Source of the DNA: Vitis vinifera
Lineage: Eukaryota > Streptophyta > Magnoliopsida > Vitales > Vitaceae
Direction: 5' to 3'
NCBI RefSeq assembly: GCF_030704535.1
Contig: NC_081807.1
Coordinates: forward strand, 5,993,001-6,057,000
Length of the DNA: 64,000 bases
Made by a program: the position numbers and the translations under genes
Part shown: positions 36,001-47,423 of the stretch, in pieces
Numbering within the stretch: the stretch's first letter is position 1
How the letters are laid out: every line of letters begins with the position of its first letter
Notes under the pieces: model-generated
Told to the model about the DNA's origin: nothing
Database searches by the model: none
The model's input: only the letters and a program-made list of their open reading frames with translations

Positions 36001-39000
36001 TTAACAAGTAATCAAGTCAACAGTACAGAAAAAAAAAATATACAAAAAAATTCCAATCAAATCCTGACCTATTTTGGCTGCATAATCTAACAATTATTGG
36101 ATTGATTTTCCAACAATTTTAGACCATCTTATATCTTTCTGGTTATGCTTTTCTTTTGGGAAATATTTGGAGGTTTATTTGATTTTATTTTCCATTTGGT
36201 GATTTGTGATCATGGTAGCAGCTTCATCTATTGTACATTGCATATCCGTATCGTTTTTTGGTGTTTAACAAATTATTGTTGAAACTTGCAGGTTGGTTTT
36301 GTGACTTTTTTCCTCAGTTCGATCCTTGACAACCTGACGACCACCATTATCATGGTTTCCTTATTGAGAAAACTGGTGCCTCCATCAGAATTCCGCAAGT
36401 ATGTGCTTAAAAAATGTACAATGTTTTCTTATGTGATTTAGGATTTTCTAGTATATTAAATGATAAAAGCCTCTTACCTTGTATTAAATATCCTGAGTTT
36501 ATTTTACAAGTAGTATGTATCACAATATCTATCACAGTATCACTACTTGTCTTGGTATAATGCTACATTGTTGGTTCTCTCACACTTATATTAGGACTTC
36601 AGATTTTAGCTGATTAGAATTTTGTTCTATGATTAAGAGGGTGTTTGGTAAAACTTAATACTTATGACTTGATGACTTAAGTTGATTTTAAGTTAAATTA
36701 TTTTTAAGTTGATGACTTAAAACTTATTAGTTGATTTTTTAAGTAGTCTATTGGGCTATTTGGTAAATTTAGCTTAACTTTTTTTCTAAATTATCTAATT
36801 GACATATTTACCCTCATTATTTTTAATAAATATTTATCTTCGTTAATTGTAACTAATATTTACTTTCATTAACCCTAATCAATAAGTTTGTTTATTAAAC
36901 ATTCATATTAAAAATATGATAAACACATAAAATAATTACAAAATATTTACAATAAAAATTGAGTCGTAGATGTGGAGTCATAGATCTAAAAGAGACTCAC
37001 TAGATATTAGGCCAATAAGACAAAAGAAATATAAGATTCGGAATAAGTTAATTATTTTGTCTTAATACTTAAAGTAATTTTTAATTTTAAGTTATGGTAT
37101 TAAGTTACTTTACCAAACATGCTTAATCTACTTAATAACTTAAATTAAGTTATTAAGTTATATTAAGTAATTAAGTTGATTTACTAAACATCTTCTAAAT
37201 ATTGAACTTTTCTTTTTTTTCTTTTTGTATGTGGTTGACTTCCATAATATGTTTCACTTTGCTTCTTGTTTTGAGGTGTCTTATGGTTATATACTCAATT
37301 CCCTTTTTTGATAGGTAAAGCAATTGTATTGAAAGCACCAAAAGTATACACGATGTATTCAAGGCCAAAAAGGGAGGGATACATAGGATATATAGGATTG
37401 CCCATGCTTTGCAGCTTGATTTGGTCCCCTTTTTCCTAAGACAATGATGTGGGCTAATGCCTTAATATGGTACCTGACCTGCTCCCTTATTAGGATGGGC
37501 ATTAGATACAATAAAGCCTTGGGCAAGAATTTCAGACCTGATGGGGTTCCAGTTGTATTTTTATACTGTTTCTCCCCTTTTCTCTGGAGACTTAGTAGGC
37601 GTAGTATATTGGGTTTTGTGCCTGGAGGCTTGTCTGAAGGTGAGGCTCAAAGCAAATGCCTTGAGGCACTAAGTGATAACTCAGACACAATGATGGGGGA
37701 AAGCCTTTTAAAGTTTATTCAAGGAAGAAAGGGAAGACCTAAGTAAACTTTAAGTAGGATTAATATTAATTAGAATTGAATAGGGATTGGTATTTGTTGG
37801 AGTCTAATTAGGATTAGCTAGTTGAGTTATAATATAATTAGAATTTGAGTCATGATAGGTTATTAGAGTCCTAGTAGACTTTGGATGTTATAATTAGAAT
37901 TAGAATCATAATAGGTTATTAGAGTCCTAGTAGACTTTGGATTTCTTAGAGAAGCCTATAAATAGGCTAATCAATGTAAATCAAAGGAATGAATTTGATG
38001 AATAATATTATATTTTCTTTTATTGCAAGGTTGCAACCCTCAATGGTGAGACTCCATTGATTTTTCTTCTAGGTGAGACTCCTAGAAGGCCTTAGTGAGA
38101 CTAAGGTTTTCCATATTTTCTTCATTGTTTCTTCTTTCTTTCTATTTCTTATCTTATAATTTTCTCTACCATAAAGTTTATTCCTTGTTCCTCTCCTTAC
38201 ACCCTAAAAATAAAACCCTAGCCCACCTACCCTTGAGTGTAGGCAACCATCCTAGGGTTGTCCTACATCACACAATCCCAAGGTTTAAGGCTCTCATCAG
38301 ATGGTCATCTCACAACTTAAAGATTCATCTTATATCAGAGTTCAAGATTGTGCTTTATAAGCCAAATATCTTCTTTGTGGCTTTTAGCTTTGCAATTCTT
38401 ACAAATCAGTAATATATTTCTCAAATCTAGTTTTGTTTGATGCCAACAAAATACAGAAGACCTAGGGTAGGTTTGATGTGTGGAGGCATGTGTATAACTC
38501 TGAACGGCATCTAAGGTGCTTTTTGTAATAATTTTAAGTGTTATCTTTTGTTTTTTCCATAATTTTTCTATATTTTCTATTTTAATTTTGAAATAAATAT
38601 AAAAAATTATGATACTTAAGTCTTACACTTTGAGATCTTGAGGCTTATATGTGGTCTCGTGGGAGGGTAAAAAACTTTGCCTCCAGCTTTCTCCTTTTAA
38701 AATATGTTGGTATCTATAATTTGGACAAACAGATCAATGGACAGAAATCTTTCTTTCATCATGTTAATCAGCTATATTGTTCTAACTTGCCCTTATTTGG
38801 ATGGAGATAGAACATACAGATTGAGTTTTGGGTTAAGTTGGATTTTTACATCCAAGCCTTTTTATGAGTGCCAAATAATGACATGATTACTGTCAAATAA
38901 TAGTGTTCTTTTGCTCAAGTATTTGCTAAAGCATGCCACAATCTTGGAAAATCATATAACATTTTTTTTTCCCTTTTTTTTTCTCACTTTGGTGATTAAA

Positions 39001-42000
39001 AAGAGTTGATCGAAGAGCATAATATAAAGAAGGCTTTATGGAAATAAATCGTTTATGAAATGATGCATTGGATTTATGTATTGAAAGAAAAAAATGATCC
39101 ATTGACTTTGTTCTTTTGTCTCTATTTGAATACAAGAAAATGAGAAATACCCAACTCTGTGGAGTTTATTCCCATATATAAGCGTCATGGACCTCTTCTG
39201 TAGTAAGAGTTTTTCATAGGACTTGGTTGCTGGTTAGGGGGATCAGTTATACTGAGTATCATTTAAGGTCACAGCATTTCCAATTTTAGTCTAAATTCTT
39301 GGTTGATTGACTCCATGGAATTTGAGTAGTCAACTTATTAATACTGCTCTCTTCTGGCTGCCAATTTTCTACATTACTAAAATGTTGCCAATCCTCTATT
39401 TTTCAGAAATTCTTTGTCAACTTGTTCTGTATTACCTTTTTCACATTCCAGGGTTTGGTTGACAGGTTCCTAGGAGCAGTTGTTGTGATAGCCGCAAATG
39501 CTGGTGGTGCTTGGACTCCCATTGGTGATGTTACCACTACTATGCTGTGGATTCATGGTCAGATATCCACATTGCAGACAATGAAGGTTCTTTTATTTTG
39601 TCCATGCTTCCATTGTACAGCTATTCTTTTACAGGGAATTGATTGAAAAGATATTTTTTCTAGTATATATAGTTTGAACTTATGGACCAAGGTAATTTTT
39701 GTTTTGTTAGCAAGTATGTTTTTATGCTACTGACACGTGCTGAAGATTACACATCAAGTAGATAGGACTGAATCCAGCAGGTTCAGTATAGCATAAGTTC
39801 TAGGTCTTCAGATTGTCTTCCCCTGATATAAAGTATGATTTGGACTCAACGAGCATTTAAAAATCACATTCTAATTGTTGGTCTTAGATAACTTAAATGT
39901 TGTATTTTCAACTGCCATGTTTAACTACTGTGTCTTAGCGCATGTTTTGGGTTTGAGGCTAGAATAGCCAACACACCCTCTATTTCATCACCCCTGGAGG
40001 AATTTTTAGAACTGTATTGTTTTGGAATAATCTGGAATGGAAGGGTTCCATGATTGCCTTTTCTTTCTTACAGGGTTTGTTTATACCTTCTGCTGTTTCT
40101 CTGGCTGTCCCGCTGGCTCTTATGTCCCTCACTAGGTAATTTTCTTGCATGTCAAAATAAAGCCAGGAAGTTTAAGTTGCTATGTTTAATTTCATGCATT
40201 ATAGGTAAATTGTTTGAGTTTTTCTTCTCTCATTCAGTGAAGTTAATGGGAAAGGACAGGATTCTCCCAATGTTTTGGCATCTGAACAGATGGCTCCAAG
40301 AGGACAGCTTGTTTTCGCTGTTGGAGTTGGAGCTTTGGTGTTTGTTCCAGTGTTCAAGGCTGTGACTGGTTTGCCTCCTTTTATGGGTATTCTGCTTGGG
40401 CTTGGAGTTCTTTGGATTCTGACAGATGCCATTCATTATGGTGAATCGGAAAGACAAAGATTGAAAGTTCCACAGGCTTTATCACGCATTGACACTCAAG
40501 GAGCCCTTTTCTTCCTTGGAATCCTTTTATCTGTCAGCAGGTATCCACAAACACCATTCTCTCTATGTTATACAGAGTGGGTTTTATGCAACATAGTAAC
40601 CTGTTAATGACTATCTGAATATCCTATCACTTATAATCGTTTTGGATCATGGTCAGGAAATCATGATGCACTTTTGGCACCTTTGTTTTATCAGAAAATA
40701 ATGTTTTATCAGATTATACTATATTTGATGACAAATTAAGAGACTGCACCTCTGTAGTAACACCTTTGTTGAAACCGTAGGTTTGATTTTTAGGAGTTTG
40801 AATTTAAAAATAAAACCAAAAGATAAAGCTTGACTGAGTCCTATTATTTTGGACTGTTTAGTTTAGATAAATCCTAGATTTTTAGGAGTTTGAATTTAAA
40901 ATAAAACCAGAAGATAAGGCTTGACTGAATTCTAGATAAGTTCTAGTGTGTTTAAATTTGTTTTTATCACTAGTTTGAATTAGAGAGAATATCGGATGAT
41001 ATTCTGCAGGATGGGATTGCTTCGTCTATTTAAGTTCTCAATGTAAACCAAAATTTTTCAATAGAGTATCATTCAGTTTCTCTTCCAAATTCAATAACCT
41101 TTCACACAATGGTCAAGGGAAAATTTTCCGACCTTCCATTAAGAAAACATTCATTATACAATGCTATTAAGCAATATTGGTTCTTTCATTCTGAAAATTG
41201 TGTAGATTTGTTGTGCATGTACAAACTTTATTATATTTGTTTAACATTGTTTTCTTCCCTGGAAGTAAGGAAACAAAAAATTTTATTTATTTTTAATTTG
41301 GGATGTCCAATGGTATAACTACATTCACTCCAGGCCTAGAGGAGAAAAAGGAGAATAATTCTCTAGTAAGAAGTGCTAGTGTTTGATCATTGAAGCGTTG
41401 TGGTCACACCCTTTTGCGAAAGCTCTAAAAGTTTATCTGGTCTGAAATGCTTGATTTGTAGAAATGGAGCAAACAAAAAATGAAGATATTTGCTGGATAG
41501 CTAAATTTAATGCTCTAGAAAGGGAGGATGTTTTAGACTGCATGATCTGGATTGTAGACTGACTGGGTACTAATTTACATGCCTACATGCCAAGAAATTA
41601 TTTTGTCAATTTAGTTCGTCCTATTCTTCCATGTCAGAGAGGGGACAGGATAAAATTCTGCTTCCTGGCTATTTTTTGTAAGGGTTTCTTAGGATTTGAT
41701 TTTGTGACAGGAATTTCTGGGGATCTTGAAGACTGTTACTAGACCCTGATAATGGTCTGAACTGTAGAACCATTTGTCCTAGCCTGAAAATGATAAATAA
41801 ATAAATAATCTCTACGAAGATAACTAACAAAGTATAATCTATATTTTCCTTTTTTTGAACTTTTTAGTATACAAGGCCGGTTGTCGAAACTCATTCATTG
41901 AACTATGTTAGATCTGTTAGAATATTGTACCCATAAGGTGGGACTACAGTTTTGTTAAGTACTATATCTGTTAGATGTGGCATCAGGGGTTAAAACTATA

Positions 42001-42541
42001 CTTTTCCTATGCTAAAAATTTTGAATTCTCCTTTTGTAGTCTCGAGGCAGCAGGGATTCTCCGGGAATTAGCAAATTACCTTGATGCACATATCCCTAAT
42101 GTTGAACTTATTGCAAGTTCAATAGGTGTCGTGTCAGCAATTATAGACAATGTTCCACTGGTTGCAGCGACAATGGGAATGTATGACCTTACCTCATACC
42201 CCCAAGACTCTGAGTTCTGGCAGCTGATTGCCTATTGTGCTGGTACGGGTGGATCCATGCTAGTTATTGGCTCTGCTGCTGGAGTTGCATTTATGGGGAT
42301 GGAAAAAGTGGACTTCTTTTGGTACTTAAGGAAGGTATGTGCTGCGGTGCTGCTATTTGATGATAATTCGGTTTTAATTAAAATTGGAAACTTTCCTTAG
42401 TGAAAGAAATTGTTTCCTTTTATGCAGGTGAGTGGGTTTGCCTTTGCAGGCTATGCTGCTGGTATTGCTGCCTACCTAGCACTTCATAACCTCCACATTT
42501 CCACAACTCTAGCTCATGTTCCTTTCTTCTCTGGTTCATAA
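21079..42541 (+). CDS. NHD1: Chloroplast NhaD-type sodium/proton antiporter
   Basis: Ten exons: 21079-21306, 26182-26358, 26481-26609, 27550-27726, 36292-36398, 39466-39586, 40074-40135, 40238-40540, 42040-42334 and 42428-42541. They join in frame to 570 residues, near the length of Arabidopsis NHD1 (AT3G19490, about 576). Residues 1-70 are Ser/Pro/Arg-rich, a chloroplast transit peptide. The rest is a polytopic NhaD/CitM-type transporter with hallmark segments SSILDNLTTT (246-255), AANAGGAWTPIGD (282-294) and AIIDNVPL (468-475), the paired Asp-Asn re-entrant motifs expected for Na+/H+ exchange at the inner envelope. NHD1 exports Na+ from the stroma. For exon 6 the acceptor at 39465/39466 was chosen, since the AG at 39451-39452 would bring a stop. 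The 21.5 kb span comes from transposons in introns 1, 4 and 5; splice sites and frame remain intact. Confidence 0.93.
21307..21975 (+). other. NHD1 intron 1, part before the Copia remnant
   Basis: Ordinary intron sequence after the donor GTTCTT; no repeat or exon seen. Between the end of the Copia remnant and exon 2 (about 25986-26181) there is likewise only short AT-rich sequence. Confidence 0.6.
21976..25985 (+). mobile_element. Decayed, 3'-truncated Ty1/Copia retrotransposon in NHD1 intron 1
   Basis: A putative short 5' LTR begins TGTTGGAG at 21976 and ends near 22137, followed by a degenerate primer-binding site at 22138-22151 (TGGAATCCGAGCCA against the usual iMet-complementary TGGTATCAGAGCCA). 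Then follow a gag (UBN2-like) region at 22140-22800, a CCHC zinc-knuckle region at 23076-23117 with a TAA in it, a GAG-pre-integrase region at 23307-23600, and reverse transcriptase from about 24960 with YVDD at 25565-25576. The homology stops in the RT/RNase H junction near 25985, and no 3' LTR was found. Frames are broken by several stops and frameshifts, so it is inactive. It lies in the same sense as NHD1. Confidence 0.8.
26610..27549 (+). other. NHD1 intron 3
   Basis: A 940-bp intron between GTAAGA and TAG acceptor. No repeat ends recognised; the 74-codon ORF at 27134-27358 looks like chance. Confidence 0.6.
27949..28093 (+). mobile_element. 5'-truncated LINE tail with 21-bp target duplication, NHD1 intron 4
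   Basis: The 145-bp segment ends CATTTGCTTATCAAAAAAA, the usual 3' end of plant L1-type LINEs. It is flanked by identical 21-bp copies at 27928-27948 and 28094-28114 (beginning AATATTGACACTAG). It is thus a short LINE-mediated insertion in the sense orientation. Confidence 0.8.
28115..29519 (+). other. NHD1 intron 4, part before the Copia element
   Basis: AT-rich intron sequence. It holds a near-perfect inverted repeat of 14-15 bp (28341-28355 with 28407-28420) inside an 88-codon chance ORF; nothing else stands out. Confidence 0.5.
29520..29822 (-). repeat. 3' LTR of the intron 4 Copia element
   Basis: Matches 35821-36115 along its whole length with scattered substitutions and small indels, for example the shared ATCAGTTACTAATT and AAATCAGTT stretches. 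Outer boundary set by the TG/CA ends and ATTTT duplication. Confidence 0.85.
29944..30273. repeat. 174-bp tandem duplication inside the Copia element
   Basis: 29944-30117 is repeated from 30118 to about 30273, differing at only about two bases. It is far younger than the surrounding decayed element. Confidence 0.9.
34257..34331. repeat. 16-bp inverted repeat within the Copia internal region
   Basis: CTGATTAACACTCAAA at 34257-34272 pairs with 34316-34331 (15 of 16 bases) across a 43-base loop. It could mark one end of an insertion inside the retroelement or be a chance hairpin. Confidence 0.4.
35821..36115 (-). repeat. 5' LTR of the intron 4 Copia element
   Basis: Partner of 29520-29822. On the minus strand it runs from TGTTGG at 36115 to CA at 35821-35822, followed by the TGGTAGC primer-binding region. 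Confidence 0.85.
36637..37195. mobile_element. MITE (PIF/Harbinger type) in NHD1 intron 5
   Basis: Inverted ends GAGGGTGTTTGGTAAA and TTTACTAAACATCTTC bound a 559-bp AT-rich element with nested ACTTAAGTT-type inverted repeats. TAA flanks it on both sides (36634-36636 and 37196-37198). No coding capacity. Confidence 0.8.
37304..37430 (-). mobile_element. LINE 3' tail fragment, minus strand, NHD1 intron 5
   Basis: TTTTTTGATAGGTAAAGCAA at 37304 onward is the complement of the TTGCTTTACCTATCAAAAAA tail of plant LINEs, with upstream wording (CTTTTGGTGCTTTCAATACA on the minus strand) typical of the LINE 3' UTR. No target duplication was found and the 5' limit is unclear. Confidence 0.5.
37740..38290 (+). 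mobile_element. LTR-like fragment in NHD1 intron 5
   Basis: Resembles a retrotransposon LTR: TGTTGGAGTCTAATTAGG near 37796, a TATA box CCTATAAATAGG at about 37967-37978, then an untranslated-like leader with GGTGAGACTCC repeats. It carries a 56-bp tandem repeat (37855-37910 and 37911 onward). No partner LTR or coding region is visible, so it may be a solo LTR. Confidence 0.4.
38291..39465 (+). other. NHD1 intron 5, distal part
   Basis: AT-rich, no recognised element or exon before the exon 6 acceptor at 39465. Confidence 0.5.
40541..42039 (+). other. NHD1 intron 8 with a 92-bp tandem repeat and LTR-like sequence
   Basis: TAGGAGTTTGAATTTAAA occurs at 40791 and 40883, defining an imperfect 92-bp tandem repeat. 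It leads into sequence resembling an LTR 3' part (CTATTTAAGTTCTCAATGTAAAC near 41026), so a solo LTR is possible. The rest is plain AT-rich intron. Confidence 0.5.
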
Positions 42542-43336
42542 ATCATGGTGCTCAGATTTTGATGCTTTCTGGCTCCCCAAATGGCAGTGTACATCACAAA
42601 TTGTGGTGGCTCACATGATATTGGCATGACAATATTATGGGACCATTCTAATTAGACCCAGAGATGCAGATTGTGGCAACTTTTATGGAAAAAAAAAATA
42701 TAATGCTGCCAAGAGTCTAATAATATTCTCTTTCCTGCTAAGAAAGCAGCCCTGAAGGAAGCATGTATGAAGTGCACTCAGACATTCATCTTCGGATGTA
42801 CATTTTTTTTGCAAACCCAAATAAAAATGATATTTCAATTTCCATAAATGCTCATCTAAAAGAGCTTTTAGAGTTTTAAAGCATGTTGGTAGCTGGTGGA
42901 CAGAATCTTCAATCCACAAATGCTCTTGTCACTCCAAGGTATTTTGGTTAATGCCCTAAATAAAAATGTACTTTGGCCTTGACCTAGGAGTTGCCTAAAA
43001 TGCATTGCACTTTCACTTAGTGGTTGATTATTGATTTGGAAAATTTCCAGCTCCTCTCAACTGGCAATGATGCCCTTGTGGTTATATTGTTGTGTTTCTA
43101 CTGAAATCTGTTCCAAATGATGATGACACTACTAAGAATCTGAACGGGCCTCAGACCCGCAAAAGCATAGTTGAAACTTGAAACGAAGATAATTGCAACT
43201 CAATGAAGAACATGCTTCATATCGTACATCTGGATTATTCTTTTTCCCCTCCGCTAAAGGTGCTACAAAACATACAAGACACTCGATGCAAATCATCAAA
43301 ATTGGGATCCAAGCACACAGATACGAAGATTTCACA
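42542..43336. other. Convergent 3' spacer, NHD1 to PGDH
   Basis: The two genes end tail to tail 795 bp apart. This holds both 3' UTRs; AATAAA-type signals occur near 42820 on the plus strand. No repeat recognised. Confidence 0.5.
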
Positions 43337-46300
43337 TTACAACTTGAGGAAAACAAACTCTTCTACTGCTGGAATCTCCCCAATCTTCTTCAACGTTACC
43401 TTGCTAGGTTGCTCATCCACTCCAATAGCCATTACAGCATGCTTCCGAGGCGCAACTCTTCCAACGCTCATGAAGCTCACATTCACGTTCTCCTCCCCCA
43501 AAATGCTCCCAACCTTTCCAATCATACCCGGCTGATCTACCTGTCTGCAAAGTATAATGCTACCTTCCAAACTCACATCCACTTCAAAAGACCCTACCTT
43601 TGTCAAATGGGGAATCCCATCTTTGACACGTCCCTCCACTGTAATCTCCCCAGACTCAGAAATGGCACTGGCAAATTTTGATTCCACATTAGCAATCTGA
43701 ACCTGGATGAACTCAAGTGGACTCTCAGGTGAACCATCTAGAATTGATCGTTCTTCTGTTATTCGGAGTCCTCTCTGTTTAGCAGAGAAATCAGCATTCA
43801 CCAAGTTCACAAAAACACTGGATATGGGCTCAATCAGACCCTTAGTGATCATGGCTCGGAGTAGCCTTGTGTCAAGGTCATCAGGAGCCCTGGCAGAAGC
43901 ATATGTCACTTTCACTGACTTTACACCACTTCCACCGGATACTAACTGGACAGCCAGCCTCCCAAGTTTCTCAGCAAGTTCAACAAATGGTTTCAGCTCT
44001 GACAGAACCTGCAGTTCAGAAGAAAAAAATAGACAAGTCAAAACCTTAAGCTATTATGCCATAAACTTCATTTCTCAGTAAATTCTTTGAATTTATAAGA
44101 GAGAGACCAGTCTTTAATTTAGCAGCCTGTTTAGAGAACCACAGACCACCATGATAAAGCAAAATTGACTCAATGGTACATGATGTAAATAAGAAGTTTG
44201 GCGACAAACCCCTCCACAGACTTTCCTTTTTTGTAATAGACAACATATTTAGCCACAAACATCCATCTACTTTATTTTCCTGTCTACTGATATAAGTGGT
44301 TTCTAATTTCCAAGAATACCTATGCATAATTATTAAAAACATACTATAAACAACAAAATAAAATGATATGATACACTTTAATGTAACATGATACACATCC
44401 TTGATATGTATCTTATCTTAGTATGATATTATGTTACAATATAGATATTAAAAACAATTTGATACATGGTGCAACAAAAGCAATATTGATGCATGGCCCT
44501 ATGACTATCCCTAATAGTTTCTAAGAAAAATACAAATTTGGAAAAAAAAAACCATTAAAAAAATTTATTCTATTAAAATGCATTTCAACATTGAAGATTG
44601 ATGATAAAAGAGAGCAGTAAGATAATTCCACATGAGAATGTTAGAACTTATCAAAAGCAAACACGAAAGTTTGAAACTTAATAAACTTTATTCTAGTAAT
44701 GAATATTGGAAAGTTGTTTTTCAATTTTTTTTTTTTTTGATGAATTGGAAGCTAACCTTGAACATAATGGTGAATGAAAGTGTTCTTTAATATGTTTTTT
44801 CCTTTTTCGATTTTTTTTCTTAGGGGCAAGAAATGACAAGTTTGGAAAGCCAGAACATTGAAAGTGGCACAATAACACATAGAATGTGTACAGTAAAATG
44901 CCATCTTAGTTAAGTTAGACCTGTCAAAATCTAGTGTTAAATGTTTTCATATATGAATTGATGGATGTCCCTTCCAATACTGGTTATATAATTTTCTATA
45001 CTTCATTCTTCAAATATATATGCAGTTCTTATTGTGCGCATATTTTTTATATTTATTTCTTCACCATATGAAAAATTTTATGACACTTGATACGATGTTA
45101 TACACAATACAAACAAATAGAAAAATGAAACACAAGACATTTCACGAGTTAACAACTATGCACCCAAGTCCAATCCAATCATAAACATGTTTTTTTAATC
45201 AGATTTTAACATTCATTAACACATGTTTAAATTGGAAAATTAGAAAATGCAGCATTGATCTTTGAAACTGAAATACATAAAACAAGGAACTATGGTTGAA
45301 GATTTAGAGTCAATTTTTTATGGCTGGAAAGATTGAACATAGTTCCTTACTTGAAATCATGGGTCTTGAATGCAATGAATAAAAATGGTGAAACAGAGAA
45401 AGTGTTTGGAATTATACCTCTGCAGGAACCATTGGTGCATTGACTGCAGTAGCAGCAAGCTCCCCCTTTAAGGCTCCAACAACAGCTTCAGCTATCTCAA
45501 TGGCTACTCCTTCCTAAAGGTCAAATCCAAACATTACATAACAACATGGTGAGGGAAAAAAAGGAAGCATGACTAATATTGATCACTCAATGCACCTGAG
45601 CTTCCATAGTGCTGGCACCAAGATGAGGAGTCACAGTTACATTTTCATGTAGTATTAATTTGCTGTCTTTTGGGGGTGGCTCTTCTGTGAAAACATCAAG
45701 AGCAGCCTGAAACAAGAAAAATCATGTTATTCCCTTTTCTATGCCAAAAAATGAAAATAAAATAAATATTTTTCCTTCAAAAATGAGAAGCCAAGCACCT
45801 GTGCAACAATTCCAGCATCCAGTGCCCTCACAAGAGCTTCTTCATCAATTACCCCCCCACGAGCAACATTAATTATCCGAACTCCTTTCTTCATTTTGGC
45901 AAAAGTTTCATCATTGAGCATCTTCGACGTAGCAGGAGTAAGGGGCATATGAAGTGATATGAAATCTGCAGTTGATATGGCTTCATCAAAGCCCACAAGT
46001 TCCACACCTATTGCACGGGCACGGTCTGCAGCTGCATATGGATCATGTGCAATCACATGCATACCAAGCCCCTTGGCACGTCGGGTAACTTCTGACCCAA
46101 CCTTACCAAACCCCATCACAGCAAGCGTTTTCCCAACAAGAGAAACACCCACATATTTGTTCCTTTGCCACTTCCCTGAAATGAGCGAAATTAAAATAAG
46201 TGAGAAGGCCCTAGGTGTTATTGGAATACTACTAGAAGCCAATTTTATTGTTGAATGTTCATGATTATGAAGCTCATACATTTAACTAACATAGTTAACT

Positions 46301-47423
46301 CTTGAACAAATCCACCAAGAACCCCACAAAACCTATAAGAAATCAATTATTAAGGGACACAATTCAATTGGGTTCTAATAATAATCTTCCAAAAAAAAAT
46401 AATAATTGACCAGTGCCTGCTGGATACCTCAACACAAGTTTCCCCTTGTGAATTGAAAACAAAAAATGACAAAAAGAAAAAATTGCCTGAAATCCACATG
46501 TTTGTTTAATTTTTTCTTCCTTTTAGCACTTCCAAACAAATCTGGCAACTATATAAATTTACATGTTACCTAATGACAATTTGTCTATGCCCTCCCAAAG
46601 ATGAAGCATGCTTCCTACTCTCATTCCCAGAATTCATATGAAATCCACAACTAAGCTAGATCTTAAAAACCACAGTAACCCATATATCGATCACATCTTT
46701 CAGGGTGGTAGGAAAGAAATGAAAGCCTTTGGCGTTCAGAGCTTTAGAATTTTCTTTGGTTTTGCAATCAAAGAGAACATTAATATATAACAACAACAAC
46801 AACAACACCAGATCTAGCCAGGCAAAGGAAATCGTCCGATGAAATGATGAATAAAATCAAAATCCAATCCCAAAACCAAATCAACACTCACCAGATTTCA
46901 CAGACGCATCAGCCTGCGCAACATTCCTCGCCATCGCCGTTAGGAGAGCGATCCCATGCTCCGCCGCCGCAACCGTATTCGCCGTGGGCGCATTCACCAC
47001 AAGGCACCCATGCTCTGTCGCCGCGGCCAGATCCACGTTATCGATACCTACGCCAGCCCGTCCGACTACCTTCAAACGGCCGCTTGATGCCTCGAACACC
47101 TCTCGACTCACCTTGGTTCCACTACGGACGATCAAGGCGTCGCAGAGCGAGATCTTGGTGCACAGCTCCTCCGGGCTCAGATTATACGCGCAATCAACGT
47201 TAGCAAAATCTTTCAGCAGATCGAGCCCCGCCGCTCCCAGCTTTTCCGCAACCAAAACCGTCGGTTTCGCATCCAAGGCCGTCGCCACCACCACTAACGA
47301 CCGACGCCGTCGGGGCACCACGACGGCGACAGAGAAGGCGGGGGCCAACGATAGCTTCCGTGACAGAGAATTAGAAGAGAGCTTGTTTGATGGAAAGAGA
47401 GTCGATGAAGACGCAGCGGCCAT
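43337..47423 (-). CDS. PGDH1: Plastid D-3-phosphoglycerate dehydrogenase
   Basis: Five exons: 46892-47423, 45799-46175, 45596-45706, 45418-45513 and 43337-44008, all in frame, giving 595 residues (Arabidopsis PGDH1/EDA9, AT4G34200, about 603). The ORF continues upstream of 47423, but that ATG opens the Ser/Arg-rich transit peptide ([10 protein letters not shown], roughly residues 1-50). The enzyme oxidises 3-phosphoglycerate with NAD+, the first step of the phosphorylated serine pathway. Visible features: Rossmann motif GFGKVG (199-204), signature [13 protein letters not shown] (280-292), catalytic Arg283, Glu312 and His331 (PHLG), the intervening ASB domain, and a C-terminal ACT domain (about 521-595), the usual serine-feedback site. 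Intron 1 has an (AAC)6 run at 46789-46806. Intron 4 is 1.4 kb without recognised repeats. Confidence 0.96.

Larger units (their letters stand above)
29520..36115 (-). mobile_element. Full-length, inactive Ty1/Copia element in NHD1 intron 4
   Basis: Two related LTRs, 29520-29822 and 35821-36115, bound the element, each starting TGTTGGAA on the minus strand and ending in CA. ATTTT flanks it on both sides (29515-29519 and 36116-36120), the 5-bp target duplication. Next to the 5' LTR is a primer-binding-like TGGTAGCAAAGTC (minus strand, below 35821). Gag-like sequence lies near 34.4-35.5 kb, integrase/RT junction near 31.4-32.4 kb and RT near 30.4-31.4 kb. The RT motif reads YVDN instead of YVDD (30915-30926). 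Frames are broken throughout, and the LTRs differ visibly, so the insertion is old. It lies antisense to NHD1. Confidence 0.88.

Noticed and set aside
37444-37746. 100-codon ORF in NHD1 intron 5
   Set aside because: No domain recognised, partly next to a LINE tail; likely chance or degraded repeat.
39453-39465. Alternative acceptor (CCAG at 39449-39452) for NHD1 exon 6
   Set aside because: Using it brings an in-frame stop within a few codons; the acceptor at 39465 restores the conserved AANAGGAW segment.
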